Assembly: GCA_020636955.1 (NCBI GenBank)
Contig: JACJWY010000007.1
Coordinates: 62,001 to 126,000 of the forward strand
Reading direction: 5' to 3'
Source of the DNA: Thermoleophilales bacterium
GTDB taxonomy: Bacteria > Actinomycetota > Thermoleophilia > Solirubrobacterales > 70-9
DNA length: 64,000 nt
Below the pieces are notes generated by a model. That model was not told where the DNA came from, made no database searches, and was given only the letters and a program-made list of their open reading frames with translations. A program made the translations under genes and the position numbers. This document shows positions 17,226 through 25,254 of the stretch, in pieces; position 1 is the first letter of the stretch; each line of letters begins with the position of its first letter.

Positions 17226-17540
17226 ATGGAGACCGGTCGAAATGTCTCTCCTGCACGGTCTTCGGGGTTGCTCCTGGTGGCTGTGGCATGGGCTGCGACC
17301 CTGGTCCTGTCGGGCAGCCCGGAGGCAATCCTCTTTACAATCCCGGTCTTTCTCCTCGTCGCCCCGCTCGCAATCGGCCGGTATGTCGGTGAAGACCTGA
17401 TCGGCCTACTGCGTTCGGCCAAGGTCCGGACTTGCACCAGCGATCCGATACTTGCTTTGCCGGGCAGGGTTGAAAGCGGCAGCGGAATCATCCGGCCCGG
17501 ACTTCTCTCTGCCCGAGGACCTCCATTCCCCGGCTTCTGA
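17226..17540 (+). CDS. Small hypothetical membrane protein
   Basis: A possible 104-residue protein with two hydrophobic helices (residues ~13-30 and 36-53, GLLLVAVAWAATLVLSG and ILFTIPVFLLVAPLAIG) and an uncharged, poorly structured tail. I start at ATG 17226; the frame is open a little further upstream. No family is recognised. The two-helix layout is believable for a small membrane protein, but the C-terminal half has a composition like non-coding high-GC DNA, so the gene call is tentative. Confidence 0.5.
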   Translation: METGRNVSPARSSGLLLVAVAWAATLVLSGSPEAILFTIPVFLLVAPLAIGRYVGEDLIGLLRSAKVRTCTSDPILALPGRVESGSGIIRPGLLSARGPPFPGF

Positions 17541-17546
17541 ACCGGT

Positions 17547-17560
17547 CCGGTCCGGACCGG
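17547..17560. repeat. 14-bp perfect palindrome upstream of the copper cluster
   Basis: CCGGTCCGGACCGG is its own reverse complement and is preceded by a partial copy of the same motif (ACCGGT at 17541). It sits about 70 bases before the start of the first copper-cluster gene and could be an operator, or a chance GC-rich palindrome. Confidence 0.3.
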
Positions 17561-17631
17561 AATCGTTCGGGACCGCAGGTCCGTAAGTTCACTTGATCAG
17601 AGCGTCGCCACCGGCGACATAGGAGAAGACA

Positions 17632-18348
17632 ATGAAGCGTTTCCTGGGCACGGTCGCCCTGCTTATGGTCGCCGTATTTCCGGTGGCCGCGAATGCCCAT
17701 CAGGGCAATCCCGATTACCGGTCCGAGATCACCTCGGTCCGTCCCGCCGCGCTGGGTCAGGGCCTTAAAATCGAGATCGTCAATTTCGACGATCATGTCC
17801 GCCTGGTCAACCAGACCGGCAAGGAGGTCGTGATCAAGGGCTACGACGGCGAGCCCTATGCACGACTTTCGCCCGACGGCAGCGTCGCCGTCAACCTGAA
17901 TTCTCCCGCCTATTACCTGAACGAGGACCGCTACGCGGACGTCGACATCCCGGCCCGGGCCGACGCAAAGGCGAAGCCCGACTGGAAGGTCATCGACGAC
18001 AACGGGACTTTCGAGTGGCATGATCATCGCTCCCACTACATGGGGCAGGGCACGCCGCCGCAGGTCAAGGACGAATCTGAAAAGACAAAGGTCTTCGACT
18101 ACACGATTCCGATCAAGGTAGGTGGCCGGCCGGCCACGATCGATGGCACCCTGACCTGGGTCGGGACCGGATCCAAGGCACCGGTGATTCCCTTCGTCAT
18201 TCTCGGGATCGCGATTCTCGCCGCGATCGGGTTCTGGGTTTACCGGCGGCGCCGTGCAGGCGGACCGGACGATGAGGGGGAAGACGGGTCCGACCGGAAC
18301 CCGGAGGATCGTGAGCACGACCGCGAGGAGGCGAAAGAAGCCTGGTGA
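17632..18348 (+). CDS. Secreted, C-terminally anchored protein of the copper cluster
   Basis: A 238-residue exported protein: signal peptide (residues 1-22, ending VAANA before His), an extracytoplasmic beta-rich domain (residues ~23-180, with IVNFDDHVRLVNQTGKEV and a histidine-rich FEWHDHRSHYMG), one transmembrane helix (~184-203, VIPFVILGIAILAAIGFWVY) and an acidic/basic cytosolic tail. A good ribosome site, AGGAGA, lies before the ATG. Predicted cleavage leaves an N-terminal His, and the HDHRSHYMG stretch adds more candidate copper ligands. It directly precedes the CopC-CopD gene with a GTGA overlap, so a role in copper handling at the cell surface is inferred; no experimentally defined family is recognised. 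Confidence 0.82.
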   Translation: MKRFLGTVALLMVAVFPVAANAHQGNPDYRSEITSVRPAALGQGLKIEIVNFDDHVRLVNQTGKEVVIKGYDGEPYARLSPDGSVAVNLNSPAYYLNEDRYADVDIPARADAKAKPDWKVIDDNGTFEWHDHRSHYMGQGTPPQVKDESEKTKVFDYTIPIKVGGRPATIDGTLTWVGTGSKAPVIPFVILGIAILAAIGFWVYRRRRAGGPDDEGEDGSDRNPEDREHDREEAKEAW

Positions 18349-20072
18349 GGCGGCTTCTGGCCACAAGCCTGCTGTTCGGAGCCTGCCTGCTTGCGCTGGC
18401 GGGCCAGGCTTCGGCCCACGCACTGCTGGAGAGTTCCTCGCCGGCCCGCGGCGCCCAGCTGAAGAACCCTCCAACCCATGTCAATTTCGTTTTTGACGAA
18501 CCGGTCGAAGCTTCACTGGGCGCAGTCCGAGTCTTCAACACTTCCGGTGATCAGGTTCAAAGTGATGATCTCGAACGTCCCGGCGAAAACGCCGACGCGG
18601 TAGGAGCGGGTCTGCCGGCCGATTTGCCGGATGGGCTCTATACCGCCACCTACCATGTGATTTCGGCCGATTCCCATCCGGTTTCCGGCGGGATCACTTT
18701 CACCGTCGGCAAGCCCGGCAAGGATCTGACCGGCTTCACCCAGAGCAAGACGATCTCCGAACTGCTGGCCGAAAGCGAAGCAGGCAAGGTGACCGAGGTC
18801 GCTTTCTGGGCGGACCGCTGGGTTGGGTATCTGGCGATTGCTTTGGCGGTCGGCGCTCTCGCCTGGATGCTTCTCGTCTGGGGGCCGGTTTCGACAGCCG
18901 CGGGGATCGACCGCAGAGTAGTCGAGCGTCGTTTTCGCAAGCTGATCCTTGTCGCCGCAACCGGTGGCCTTCTCGTCTCGCTGCTGGCGATCATCTTTCA
19001 GGGATCGATCGGAGCGGGAACGAGTTTCTGGGACGCCTTCGGTTCGGGAATTCCGGGCGAAGTAATCCACACAAGATTCGGGTCGGTCATGCTGGTCCGC
19101 TCGGGGCTCTGGGTTCTGCTGGCCGGGCTGGCTTTCTTCGGGAGCAGCTATTTCAGCCGTCCAGGTCCGGTCCCGATAGTGGCGGTCCTGGTCGGAGTCT
19201 CTCTTGCCGCGACACCGGCCTTCGCCGGCCACGCATCAACCCGGGACCCGGGCTGGCTGCTGATCCCCAGCGACATCACCCATGTCATCGCCATGGCGGT
19301 CTGGGCCGGCGGGCTCGCGGCAATGCTCGTGCTGCTGCCGGCGGTAACCCGCCAACTTCACGAGCCGGCCGAACGCACCAGGGTCCTGACCCGGGCCACC
19401 TTGCGTTTCTCGACGGTCGCATTCGTCGCGGTCGCCCTGATCGGCGTCACCGGCGCGATCCAGGCGATAATCGAGGTCGGTTCGGTGCCGGATCTGTTCG
19501 ATACCCAGTTCGGGCGGGCCGTGCTCATAAAGATCATCCTTTTCGCGGCGCTGATCGCACTCGGAGCTGCAAACCGGACCCGGATCATCCCCGGACTCGT
19601 CCGGCGACTCGATCACTCGGAGTCACCCGGCCGGCCCGGCAACCGGCTCCGCCAGTCTCTTCGGCTGGAGGTGATCCTGGTTACGGTGGTGCTTGGTGTG
19701 ACCGCGGCGCTGGTCAGCTACCCGCCCCCGGATTCGATTCAGTCGGGCCCGTCATCAGGCGCAGTGGGGGTCGAAGGCCAGCGCCTCGAGTACACGGTCG
19801 ACCCCGCCCGGGTCGGCGTAAATGAAGTGCATCTCTATGTGTTCAACGACCGGACCGGTGCCCCGGTGAAGGTTCGTTCAATGGACGTGTCTTTTGCTCT
19901 GCCCTCCGCGGGGATTGCCCCGATCGAAGCCGTCGCCCGTCGGGCAGGACCAGGACATTTCGTGGTGCCGTCCGCGATGCTCGGCGTGAAGGGGGAGTGG
20001 CAGGCTGAAGTGGCGATCCGGCTCTCCGAATTCGAGGAACCGATCGCCGGGTTCAAGGTGGACGTGCGATGA
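18345..20072 (+). CDS. CopC-CopD fusion copper transport/resistance protein
   Basis: A 575-residue fusion. The signal peptide (residues ~1-25) is followed by a CopC domain (26-125) beginning with His of HALLESSSPARGA and containing YTATYHVISADSHPVSGGITF, which supply the Cu(II)-binding histidines. Then comes a CopD-type membrane domain with about eight helices (residues ~150-450; FAGHASTRDPGW and ITHVIAMAVWAGGLA carry conserved His) and a C-terminal extracytoplasmic beta domain (~460-575). Family knowledge suggests copper import or periplasmic copper handling. Start is GTG 18345, overlapping the previous stop; the next gene overlaps by ATGA, so the cluster is translationally coupled. Confidence 0.92.
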   Translation: MRRLLATSLLFGACLLALAGQASAHALLESSSPARGAQLKNPPTHVNFVFDEPVEASLGAVRVFNTSGDQVQSDDLERPGENADAVGAGLPADLPDGLYTATYHVISADSHPVSGGITFTVGKPGKDLTGFTQSKTISELLAESEAGKVTEVAFWADRWVGYLAIALAVGALAWMLLVWGPVSTAAGIDRRVVERRFRKLILVAATGGLLVSLLAIIFQGSIGAGTSFWDAFGSGIPGEVIHTRFGSVMLVRSGLWVLLAGLAFFGSSYFSRPGPVPIVAVLVGVSLAATPAFAGHASTRDPGWLLIPSDITHVIAMAVWAGGLAAMLVLLPAVTRQLHEPAERTRVLTRATLRFSTVAFVAVALIGVTGAIQAIIEVGSVPDLFDTQFGRAVLIKIILFAALIALGAANRTRIIPGLVRRLDHSESPGRPGNRLRQSLRLEVILVTVVLGVTAALVSYPPPDSIQSGPSSGAVGVEGQRLEYTVDPARVGVNEVHLYVFNDRTGAPVKVRSMDVSFALPSAGIAPIEAVARRAGPGHFVVPSAMLGVKGEWQAEVAIRLSEFEEPIAGFKVDVR

Positions 20073-20320
20073 CCGGCTGGCTTCCCGATTTCATGATCGG
20101 GCTGGCCCCGCTGATTCTGCTGGTCGCGCTGCTGATGGGCGGAAAGTATCCGGGCGAACGGACCCTCGCTCGCGCACAGCTCTTGCTGGCCCGGGCCTTC
20201 CGGCATGTTCGGGCCTGTGGCCAAGCCACGCTCCGGACCCTTTTCGGTCCCGTCCCCGCCCGGGGAGGCCGGCTGATCGCCAATTCAATGGCCAGGCGTG
20301 GGCCACCATCATGCGTTTGA
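20069..20320 (+). CDS. Small membrane protein of the copper cluster
   Basis: An 83-residue protein with one membrane helix near the N-terminus (FMIGLAPLILLVALLMGG) followed by a basic cytosolic part (ERTLARAQLLLARAF...). It overlaps the CopC-CopD stop by four bases (ATGA) and precedes the YcnI gene, so it is very likely translated. Short proteins like this are often seen after copD in Actinobacteria, but I know no function; a regulatory subunit of the copper transporter is only a guess. Confidence 0.68.
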   Translation: MTGWLPDFMIGLAPLILLVALLMGGKYPGERTLARAQLLLARAFRHVRACGQATLRTLFGPVPARGGRLIANSMARRGPPSCV

Positions 20321-20373
20321 TCCGACGAAACCCGAAAGAATTTGACCGGCGCTGAATGCCGGAAAGGAATCAA

Positions 20374-21075
20374 ATGAACATCAAGACGAAAACGATCATG
20401 GGGCTCACAACCCTTTTTGCGATCCTGCTCGCCTCGCTCATCCCGGCCGTTGCCGGGGCGCATGTGGAAATGAGCCCATCGCAAGCTCCGGCCGGCAAGC
20501 CGGTAAGCCTCAGCTTCGAGATCCCGCATGGATGCGACGGAGCGGCGACGACCTCGATCGTGGTCCAGATTCCGAAAGAGGCGGACGACATGACAGCCTC
20601 CGCCGTCGAAGGCTGGAATGCGAAGACGACTCCGGAAACCCTGACCTGGACGGGAGGTCCGCTCCCCGACCACCAGACCGAGGACTTCCCGTTCCGGGCG
20701 ACGCTGTACGGCAAGAAGGGTGAAACAGTGATGTTCAAGACCGTCCAGAAATGCCAGGGCGGAGCCCAGACGGCCTGGATCCAGGCGACACCGCCCGGCG
20801 GGGAAGAGCCGGAACATCCGGCCCCGGCCGTGACGCTGACCTCGGCAGCTGCGGTCCCGGCCTCGGAAAACCAGGCCGCCGGCAACCAGTCCGCTGACAG
20901 CGGTGCGAACGAAACCGGTGAGCCCACAGCAAGCGCGGTCGACTCCGGGGATTCGGGGTCGGATGACGACGGGGGAAATGGCAAGACCCTGATCCTCATC
21001 GTCATCGCCGGACTGGCGATCGGCACGGTTGCCGGGCTCGTGGTTCGCGCCCGTCGCAAGGGGCAAGGCCAGTAA
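20374..21075 (+). CDS. YcnI/DUF1775 family copper-associated protein
   Basis: A 233-residue secreted protein. The signal peptide ends at AVAGA just before HVEMSPSQAPAGK, the N-terminal His expected to be a copper ligand in DUF1775/YcnI proteins. The YcnI domain (residues ~27-150, with IPHGCDGAATTSIVVQIP and W of VEGWN) is followed by a Pro/Ala/Ser/Asn-rich linker and a C-terminal helix (LILIVIAGLAIGTVAGLVV) with a basic cytosolic end, so it is membrane-anchored. I chose ATG 20374 because AAGGA lies six bases upstream; ATG 20356 is in frame but would spoil the signal peptide. Copper handling is known for the family; its partnership with CopC-CopD here is supported by adjacency. Confidence 0.9.
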   Translation: MNIKTKTIMGLTTLFAILLASLIPAVAGAHVEMSPSQAPAGKPVSLSFEIPHGCDGAATTSIVVQIPKEADDMTASAVEGWNAKTTPETLTWTGGPLPDHQTEDFPFRATLYGKKGETVMFKTVQKCQGGAQTAWIQATPPGGEEPEHPAPAVTLTSAAAVPASENQAAGNQSADSGANETGEPTASAVDSGDSGSDDDGGNGKTLILIVIAGLAIGTVAGLVVRARRKGQGQ

Positions 21076-21085
21076 GGCCGGAGAC

Positions 21086-21421
21086 TCAGCGGGGGCGTCG
21101 CCTGCGTCCGGCAGGTCGACGCCCCCGGCTTTCAAGCTTGCCCCGGCTGGATTCCCTGGCCGACACCTGCCGCATGCCCCGCACCTGCGAGTAAAGGATT
21201 TCCTCGGCGCAGCGCTGATGCCAGTGGGAATGTTCGGTTCCACCGAGCCTCCCGACGTACTGCACCACCACATGCTCATCGCCGATCTCGATCGGTCCCC
21301 GGCAACCGAGGCAGTTGTAGAACTTCTGGGAGATCGAGCGGATGATCCAGACCTCATCCCCCTCATCGGTCAGGCCGGTGAGCGATGTCTTGCGATTTGG
21401 AAATCCGGAATACCTGGTCAA
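21086..21421 (-). CDS. Hypothetical protein with Cys/His metal-site motif
   Basis: A 111-residue protein. Residues ~35-75 contain CLGCRGPIEIGDEHVVVQY and HSHWHQRCAEEIL: a CxxC knuckle followed by an HWHxxC, which looks like a treble-clef or rubredoxin-type zinc site. The C-terminus is Arg/Gly-rich (GKLESRGRRPAGRRRRPR). Similar small proteins with a CxxC...HWHxxC pattern occur in Actinobacteria under various uninformative names. No function is known. It converges on the ycnI gene with a ten-base gap, and the last codons also encode the terminator hairpin there. Confidence 0.7.
   Translation of the reverse strand: MTRYSGFPNRKTSLTGLTDEGDEVWIIRSISQKFYNCLGCRGPIEIGDEHVVVQYVGRLGGTEHSHWHQRCAEEILYSQVRGMRQVSARESSRGKLESRGRRPAGRRRRPR
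21091..21126 (+). terminator. Long hairpin after the copper cluster
   Basis: GGGGGCGTCG (21091-21100) pairs with CGACGCCCCC (21117-21126), and CCTGC (21101-21105) with GCAGG (21111-21115) continue the stem with a single bulged T. It lies 15 bases after the ycnI stop and inside the 3' coding end of the convergent gene. The only T-run is the TTT of GGCTTT, a few bases later, so termination is likely but not certain. Confidence 0.6.
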
Positions 21422-21480
21422 AATCCCTGCTCAGAGCGAATTTAGAAGGGAAACGGTTGAAGGGGGCGAATTGATCCGGC

Positions 21481-22320
21481 GTGAGCCCAGTGACCGCCGA
21501 AACCAAGACCCTGTCAACTTACATCCAGGATCGGATCGACGAGTTTTCCCGCTCCCAGAAGGATGTCGCCCGCTACATCGTTGACCATCTCGACGAGGCG
21601 GCCTTCCTCACCGCGGAGGAGCTGGCCCGTCGGGCCGGGACTTCATCCTCGACCGTGGTGCGTTTCTCGCAGGCTCTTGGATTCGAGGGTTATCCGGAAC
21701 TTCAGGCATCGGCAATAGAGGAATACCGGGCCACCGTCGGCGGCGAGGAAAGCGGCGGACGGATGCTGTTTTCGTTCGACCACTCGGAATTCGAGGCCTC
21801 TCTCGGCACCGACCATTCGAACCTCGAGGAAACCGCCCGCAAGCTGGATCAGTCCCAGATCGACGAGGCCGTGGCCGCGCTCTCCGGCGCCAGCCAGGTC
21901 GTGATCGTCGGTACCGACCAGATGGCCTTTTTCGCCAGTTACCTGCGTCATACCCTCAGCCTGCTTGACATCCGGGCCGAGATCGTCACCTCGACCGCCG
22001 GCCCTTCGCTCCAGCGTCTGGGACGGGTTGACGAGGAAACCCTGCTCATTACCCTGTCTTCCGGCCGCTCGCATGCCCTGCTGGCCCGGGCGATGAAGCT
22101 CGCTGGCCACCGCGGTGCCCGCACTCTCGCGATCGCCGACGCAACTCTCTCCGACGCGGTCAAAAAGGCCGATATGAGCCTCTACTTCTCCTCCAACAGC
22201 CCGTCATTCCTGCGTTCGAACACAGCTCTCATGGCCTTGGTCCATGCCCTCGCCTACGGGGTCTACTCGCTAAGCGAAGACGAGCACAGCGACCGCATCC
22301 GTGCCTACAAGCTGAAGTAG
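21481..22320 (+). CDS. MurR/RpiR family transcriptional regulator
   Basis: A 279-residue regulator with an N-terminal HTH_6 domain (residues ~10-85; FLTAEELARRAGTSSSTVVRFSQALGF is the helix-turn-helix) and a C-terminal SIS sugar-isomerase-like domain (~110-240; VVIVGTDQMAFFASYLRHTL and LLITLSSGRSHALLARAM). Family members sense phosphosugars and control sugar or amino-sugar use. No sugar catabolic gene is adjacent. The downstream pdxS is 103 bases away with its own possible promoter, so control of pdxST is unproven. GTG start, upstream AAGGGGG about 13 bases away. Confidence 0.9.
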   Translation: MSPVTAETKTLSTYIQDRIDEFSRSQKDVARYIVDHLDEAAFLTAEELARRAGTSSSTVVRFSQALGFEGYPELQASAIEEYRATVGGEESGGRMLFSFDHSEFEASLGTDHSNLEETARKLDQSQIDEAVAALSGASQVVIVGTDQMAFFASYLRHTLSLLDIRAEIVTSTAGPSLQRLGRVDEETLLITLSSGRSHALLARAMKLAGHRGARTLAIADATLSDAVKKADMSLYFSSNSPSFLRSNTALMALVHALAYGVYSLSEDEHSDRIRAYKLK

Positions 22321-22410
22321 CCCCGGCGCGGCGGCCTGTCGTGACGATCTGTCAAAAGACCGTGCGAATTGAGACGTTTGTCGTCGGCGCGGTCTGAACG
22401 CCGCCCTCTC

Positions 22411-22416
22411 TATATT
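22411..22416 (+). promoter_or_regulatory. Possible -10 element for pdxS
   Basis: TATATT lies seven bases upstream of GAGGGG, which runs directly into the pdxS ATG. There is no convincing -35 hexamer at the usual spacing, and a transcript from here would be almost leaderless, so this is a weak call. Confidence 0.3.
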
Positions 22417-22423
22417 TGAGGGG

Positions 22424-23308
22424 ATGGCTGAAGAAGCGACTTTCCGAGTTAAGACGGGCCTGGCAGAGATGCTGAAGGGCGGCGTGATCATGGACGTGGT
22501 CGACGCCGACCAGGCGAAGATTGCCGAGGAGGCCGGCGCCTGCGCGGTCATGGCGCTCGAGCGGGTACCGGCCGACATTCGCAAGGACGGCGGCGTCGCC
22601 CGCATGTCCAATCCGCGGATGATCAAGGAGATCCAGGATTCGGTTTCGATCCCGGTCATGGCGAAGGTCCGGATCGGCCACTTCGTCGAAGCGCAGGTAC
22701 TTCAGTCGCTCTCGATCGACTTCATCGACGAGTCCGAGGTATTGACTCCGGCCGATGAAACCAACCACGTCGACAAGTTCGAGTTCGACGCGCCGTTCGT
22801 CTGCGGCGCCACCAACCTGGGCGAGGCACTGAGGCGGATCGGTGAAGGCGCCGCGATGATCCGCTCGAAGGGCGAAGCCGGAACCGGCAACGTGGTGGAG
22901 GCCGTGCGTCACATGCGTGAAATCGTCGGCGGGATCAAGCATCTGACCACGCTCAGCTCCACGGAACTGCCGACCGCTGCGAAGAACCTTCAGGCGCCGC
23001 TCGAACTGGTCCGTGAGGTTGCCACCGCCGGCTGGCTTCCGGTTCCGGTGTTTTGCGCCGGTGGCATCGCTACCCCGGCCGACGCGGCGCTGATGATGCA
23101 GCTCGGAGCCGAAGGCAACTTTGTCGGCTCGGGCATCTTCAAGTCGGACGACCCGGAACGCCGGGCGAAGGCGATCGTTGAAGCGACCACGCACTTCAAC
23201 GATCCCGAGCGAATTGCCGCCGCTTCCGAGCAGCTCGGCGAGGCGATGCCCGGGATCGAGATGGCCGCCCTCGGCGAAGATGGTCGGCTCGCCGGTCGCG
23301 GCTGGTAG
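22424..23308 (+). CDS. pdxS: Pyridoxal 5'-phosphate synthase subunit PdxS
   Basis: PdxS is the lyase subunit of the PdxST complex that builds PLP from ribose 5-phosphate, glyceraldehyde 3-phosphate and ammonia. The 294-residue protein shows the near-invariant family segments GGVIMDVVDADQAKIAEEAGACAVMALERVPADIR, the Lys of MAKVRIGHFVEA and GVATPADAALMMQLG-type phosphate site (here GGIATPADAALMMQLGAEG). Length is normal. pdxT follows with its start overlapping the pdxS end or lying shortly after. Confidence 0.98.
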   Translation: MAEEATFRVKTGLAEMLKGGVIMDVVDADQAKIAEEAGACAVMALERVPADIRKDGGVARMSNPRMIKEIQDSVSIPVMAKVRIGHFVEAQVLQSLSIDFIDESEVLTPADETNHVDKFEFDAPFVCGATNLGEALRRIGEGAAMIRSKGEAGTGNVVEAVRHMREIVGGIKHLTTLSSTELPTAAKNLQAPLELVREVATAGWLPVPVFCAGGIATPADAALMMQLGAEGNFVGSGIFKSDDPERRAKAIVEATTHFNDPERIAAASEQLGEAMPGIEMAALGEDGRLAGRGW

Positions 23309-23906
23309 CCAAACGGACCCTTCGGCAGAAAGCCGCGTTCGGGTCGACTCCGGTCGGCCACGGATCGGCGTGCTCGCGGTTCAGGGCGGGTTCCAGCGGC
23401 ATGTGGAACATCTTCGCGAGGCCGGGGCCGAACCGGTCGAGGTCAGACTGCCGACCGAGCTCGAAGACCTCGACGGCCTGATCCTGCCCGGCGGGGAAAG
23501 CACCACAATCAATATGGGTATCGAGAAGGCTGGCCTGGCTCCGGCGATCCTCGCCCACCATGAAGCCGGCCGGCCCGTCCTCGGGACCTGCGCCGGAATG
23601 ATCGTCGCCGGAAAAGAGCATCTCGACCTGATCGAAATCACCACCAGGCGTAACGCCTTCGGTCGCCAGCTGGCCTCGTTCGAAGACGACATCGAAGTCG
23701 AGGGAATCGTCGAGGGGAAGATCCGGGCGGTCTTCATCCGCGCGCCCTGGGTCGAGTCGACCGGAGACGGGGTGGAGGTTCTCGCCGAGGTTCGTGATCA
23801 CCCGGTCGCCGTCCGTCAGGGAACGGTAACCGCGCTCTCATTTCACCCGGAACTGACCCCCGACAACCGCATTCACCTCTGGTTCTCGGAACTCTGCGCC
23901 GCCTGA
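23280..23906 (+). CDS. pdxT: Pyridoxal 5'-phosphate synthase glutaminase subunit PdxT
   Basis: Class I glutaminase that feeds ammonia to PdxS. Core motifs are IGVLAVQGGFQRHV, LPGGESTT, the nucleophile in GTCAGMIV and the catalytic HPE in SFHPELTPDN. The start is uncertain: ATG 23280 overlaps pdxS by 29 bases and gives 208 residues with a ~28-residue extension before the usual N-terminus; the only later in-frame start, GTG 23370, would begin inside the first core strand and lose its first residues. I use ATG 23280. Active-site residues are all present. Confidence 0.93.
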   Translation: MVGSPVAAGSQTDPSAESRVRVDSGRPRIGVLAVQGGFQRHVEHLREAGAEPVEVRLPTELEDLDGLILPGGESTTINMGIEKAGLAPAILAHHEAGRPVLGTCAGMIVAGKEHLDLIEITTRRNAFGRQLASFEDDIEVEGIVEGKIRAVFIRAPWVESTGDGVEVLAEVRDHPVAVRQGTVTALSFHPELTPDNRIHLWFSELCAA

Positions 23907-23913
23907 ACGCCAC

Positions 23914-23942
23914 CCGGCCAGACAATTTGACGGTCTGGCCGG
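23914..23942. terminator. Bidirectional hairpin downstream of pdxT
   Basis: CCGGCCAGAC (23914-23923) is exactly complementary to GTCTGGCCGG (23933-23942) around the loop AATTTGACG. It sits eight bases after pdxT and about 50 bases after the convergent membrane-protein gene, where a shared terminator is expected. No clear T-run follows on either strand. Confidence 0.5.
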
Positions 23943-23962
23943 CCGGCGGGTTTCGTCGGAAG

Positions 23963-23979
23963 GGCGGGCCAGGCCCGCC
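23963..23979. repeat. Second inverted repeat between pdxT and the convergent gene
   Basis: GGCGGGCC and GGCCCGCC flank a single A, making a near-perfect palindrome. The loop is too short to form a good hairpin unless the inner pairs open. It may belong to the same termination zone as the hairpin 20 bases upstream. Confidence 0.3.
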
Positions 23980-23989
23980 TGACCTGAAG

Positions 23990-24421
23990 TTAGGAGTTCG
24001 GGAGCGGCGAGCCGGCGGCGATGAAGAACCAGGCGATGAAAGCCAGGAAAGCGATCACGACCGAACCGATGATCACGACCTCGATCAGCGAAGGCGGATC
24101 GCCGGATTTCTCGCTGTCTCTCAGGCTCTTCATCCATCCCATCCGGATCGGTCCGACGTCGCGGGCACCGGTCAGCCGGATGTAGACCTCGTTCAGACGT
24201 CCGAGGATCCAGGCGACCAGAAGAATCGAGGCGATCGCTCCGAAAAGCACGATCAGGTAGGGGCCGAGGCTGGGGAACTGACTGTCCGCAAATTGTGAAC
24301 CGACCCAGAGCCAGACCAGAGGAATTACCGACCACAGGGAAAGCGCCGCGAGCAGCATCACACCGGCGACGGCACCCGCCGCGACGGTCCTTGAGGCCTT
24401 GTGTTTGCCCTCGGAAATCAT
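23990..24421 (-). CDS. Hypothetical membrane protein
   Basis: A 143-residue protein with three predicted membrane helices: residues ~12-37 (VAAGAVAGVMLLAALSLWSVIPLV), 52-74 (YLIVLFGAIASILLVAWILG) and 110-135 (IEVVIIGSVVIAFLAFIAWFFIAA). The loop between helices 2 and 3 is charged and contains ARDVGPIRMGWMKSLRDSE. No family is recognised and no catalytic motif is visible. It is divergent from yebC with 28 bases between the starts, so the two promoters must overlap. Confidence 0.72.
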   Translation of the reverse strand: MISEGKHKASRTVAAGAVAGVMLLAALSLWSVIPLVWLWVGSQFADSQFPSLGPYLIVLFGAIASILLVAWILGRLNEVYIRLTGARDVGPIRMGWMKSLRDSEKSGDPPSLIEVVIIGSVVIAFLAFIAWFFIAAGSPLPNS

Positions 24422-24449
24422 TGAGCGCTCTTGTTCATAGAATCACAAC

Positions 24450-25199
24450 ATGTCTGGACACTCGAAATGGTCGTCGATCAAGCACAAGAAAGGCGCTGCT
24501 GACGCCAAGCGCGGCAAGTTGTTCACCAAGCTCGCCAAGGCGATAACGATTGCCGCCCGCGAAGGTGGCGGCGACCCCGACGGCAACCCCTCGCTGGCCA
24601 CGGCAATCCAGAAGGCAAAGGCACAATCGATGCCCAAGGCCAACATCGATCGGGCGATCGACCGCGGCACCGGTGAAGGAGCCGACGCCGAGATTGTCGA
24701 GCGGATCCAGTTCGAGGGATACGGTCCCGGCGGGGCCGCGATCCTGGTTGAAGCGCTGACCGATAATCGCAACCGGACCAGCGCCGAAGTCAGGCATGCG
24801 TTCACCAAACACGGCGGCAGCCTCGGGGAACCGGGTTCGGTCGCCTGGATGTTCGAAACCCACGGCGTGGTCGTGGTCGACGGGAAAGCCAACAGCGAAG
24901 ACGACCTGATGGGAGCGATCGACGCCGGGGCCAGCGACGTGCTCGAGGAAGACGGAAAGCTGCGCGTGCTGGCCGAACCGTCGGACCTGACCGCGGTCAG
25001 GCAGGCGATCGAAAGCGACGGAATCGAGATCGAATCGGCCGGCCTCGAAGTGATCCCGAAAAACACGGTCGAGGTCGAGGAGTCCGAGGCCGGCACCCTG
25101 ATCAAGCTGCTCGACGCGATCGAGGATCAGGAAGACGTGAACGAAGTCCACGCAAACTTCGATATTTCGGATGAGGTCCTTGAGCGAATCGCCGGTTGA
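24450..25199 (+). CDS. yebC: YebC/PmpR family protein
   Basis: A 249-residue YebC-type protein. The N-terminus MSGHSKWSSIKHKKGAADAK is diagnostic, followed by the three-domain YebC fold with SMPKANIDRAIDRGTGE and YGPGGAAILVEALTDN. Historically called a transcriptional regulator; recent work on the family points to a translation role, relieving ribosome stalling, notably at proline-rich stretches. yebC directly before ruvC-ruvA-ruvB is a widespread arrangement; here the disrupted haem-binding gene is inserted between them. Confidence 0.96.
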   Translation: MSGHSKWSSIKHKKGAADAKRGKLFTKLAKAITIAAREGGGDPDGNPSLATAIQKAKAQSMPKANIDRAIDRGTGEGADAEIVERIQFEGYGPGGAAILVEALTDNRNRTSAEVRHAFTKHGGSLGEPGSVAWMFETHGVVVVDGKANSEDDLMGAIDAGASDVLEEDGKLRVLAEPSDLTAVRQAIESDGIEIESAGLEVIPKNTVEVEESEAGTLIKLLDAIEDQEDVNEVHANFDISDEVLERIAG

Positions 25200-25254
25200 T
25201 TAGAGTCTTCTCGCACTTCTGGATTCTGCTGTCGATCCGAGCTACCGTGGCGGC

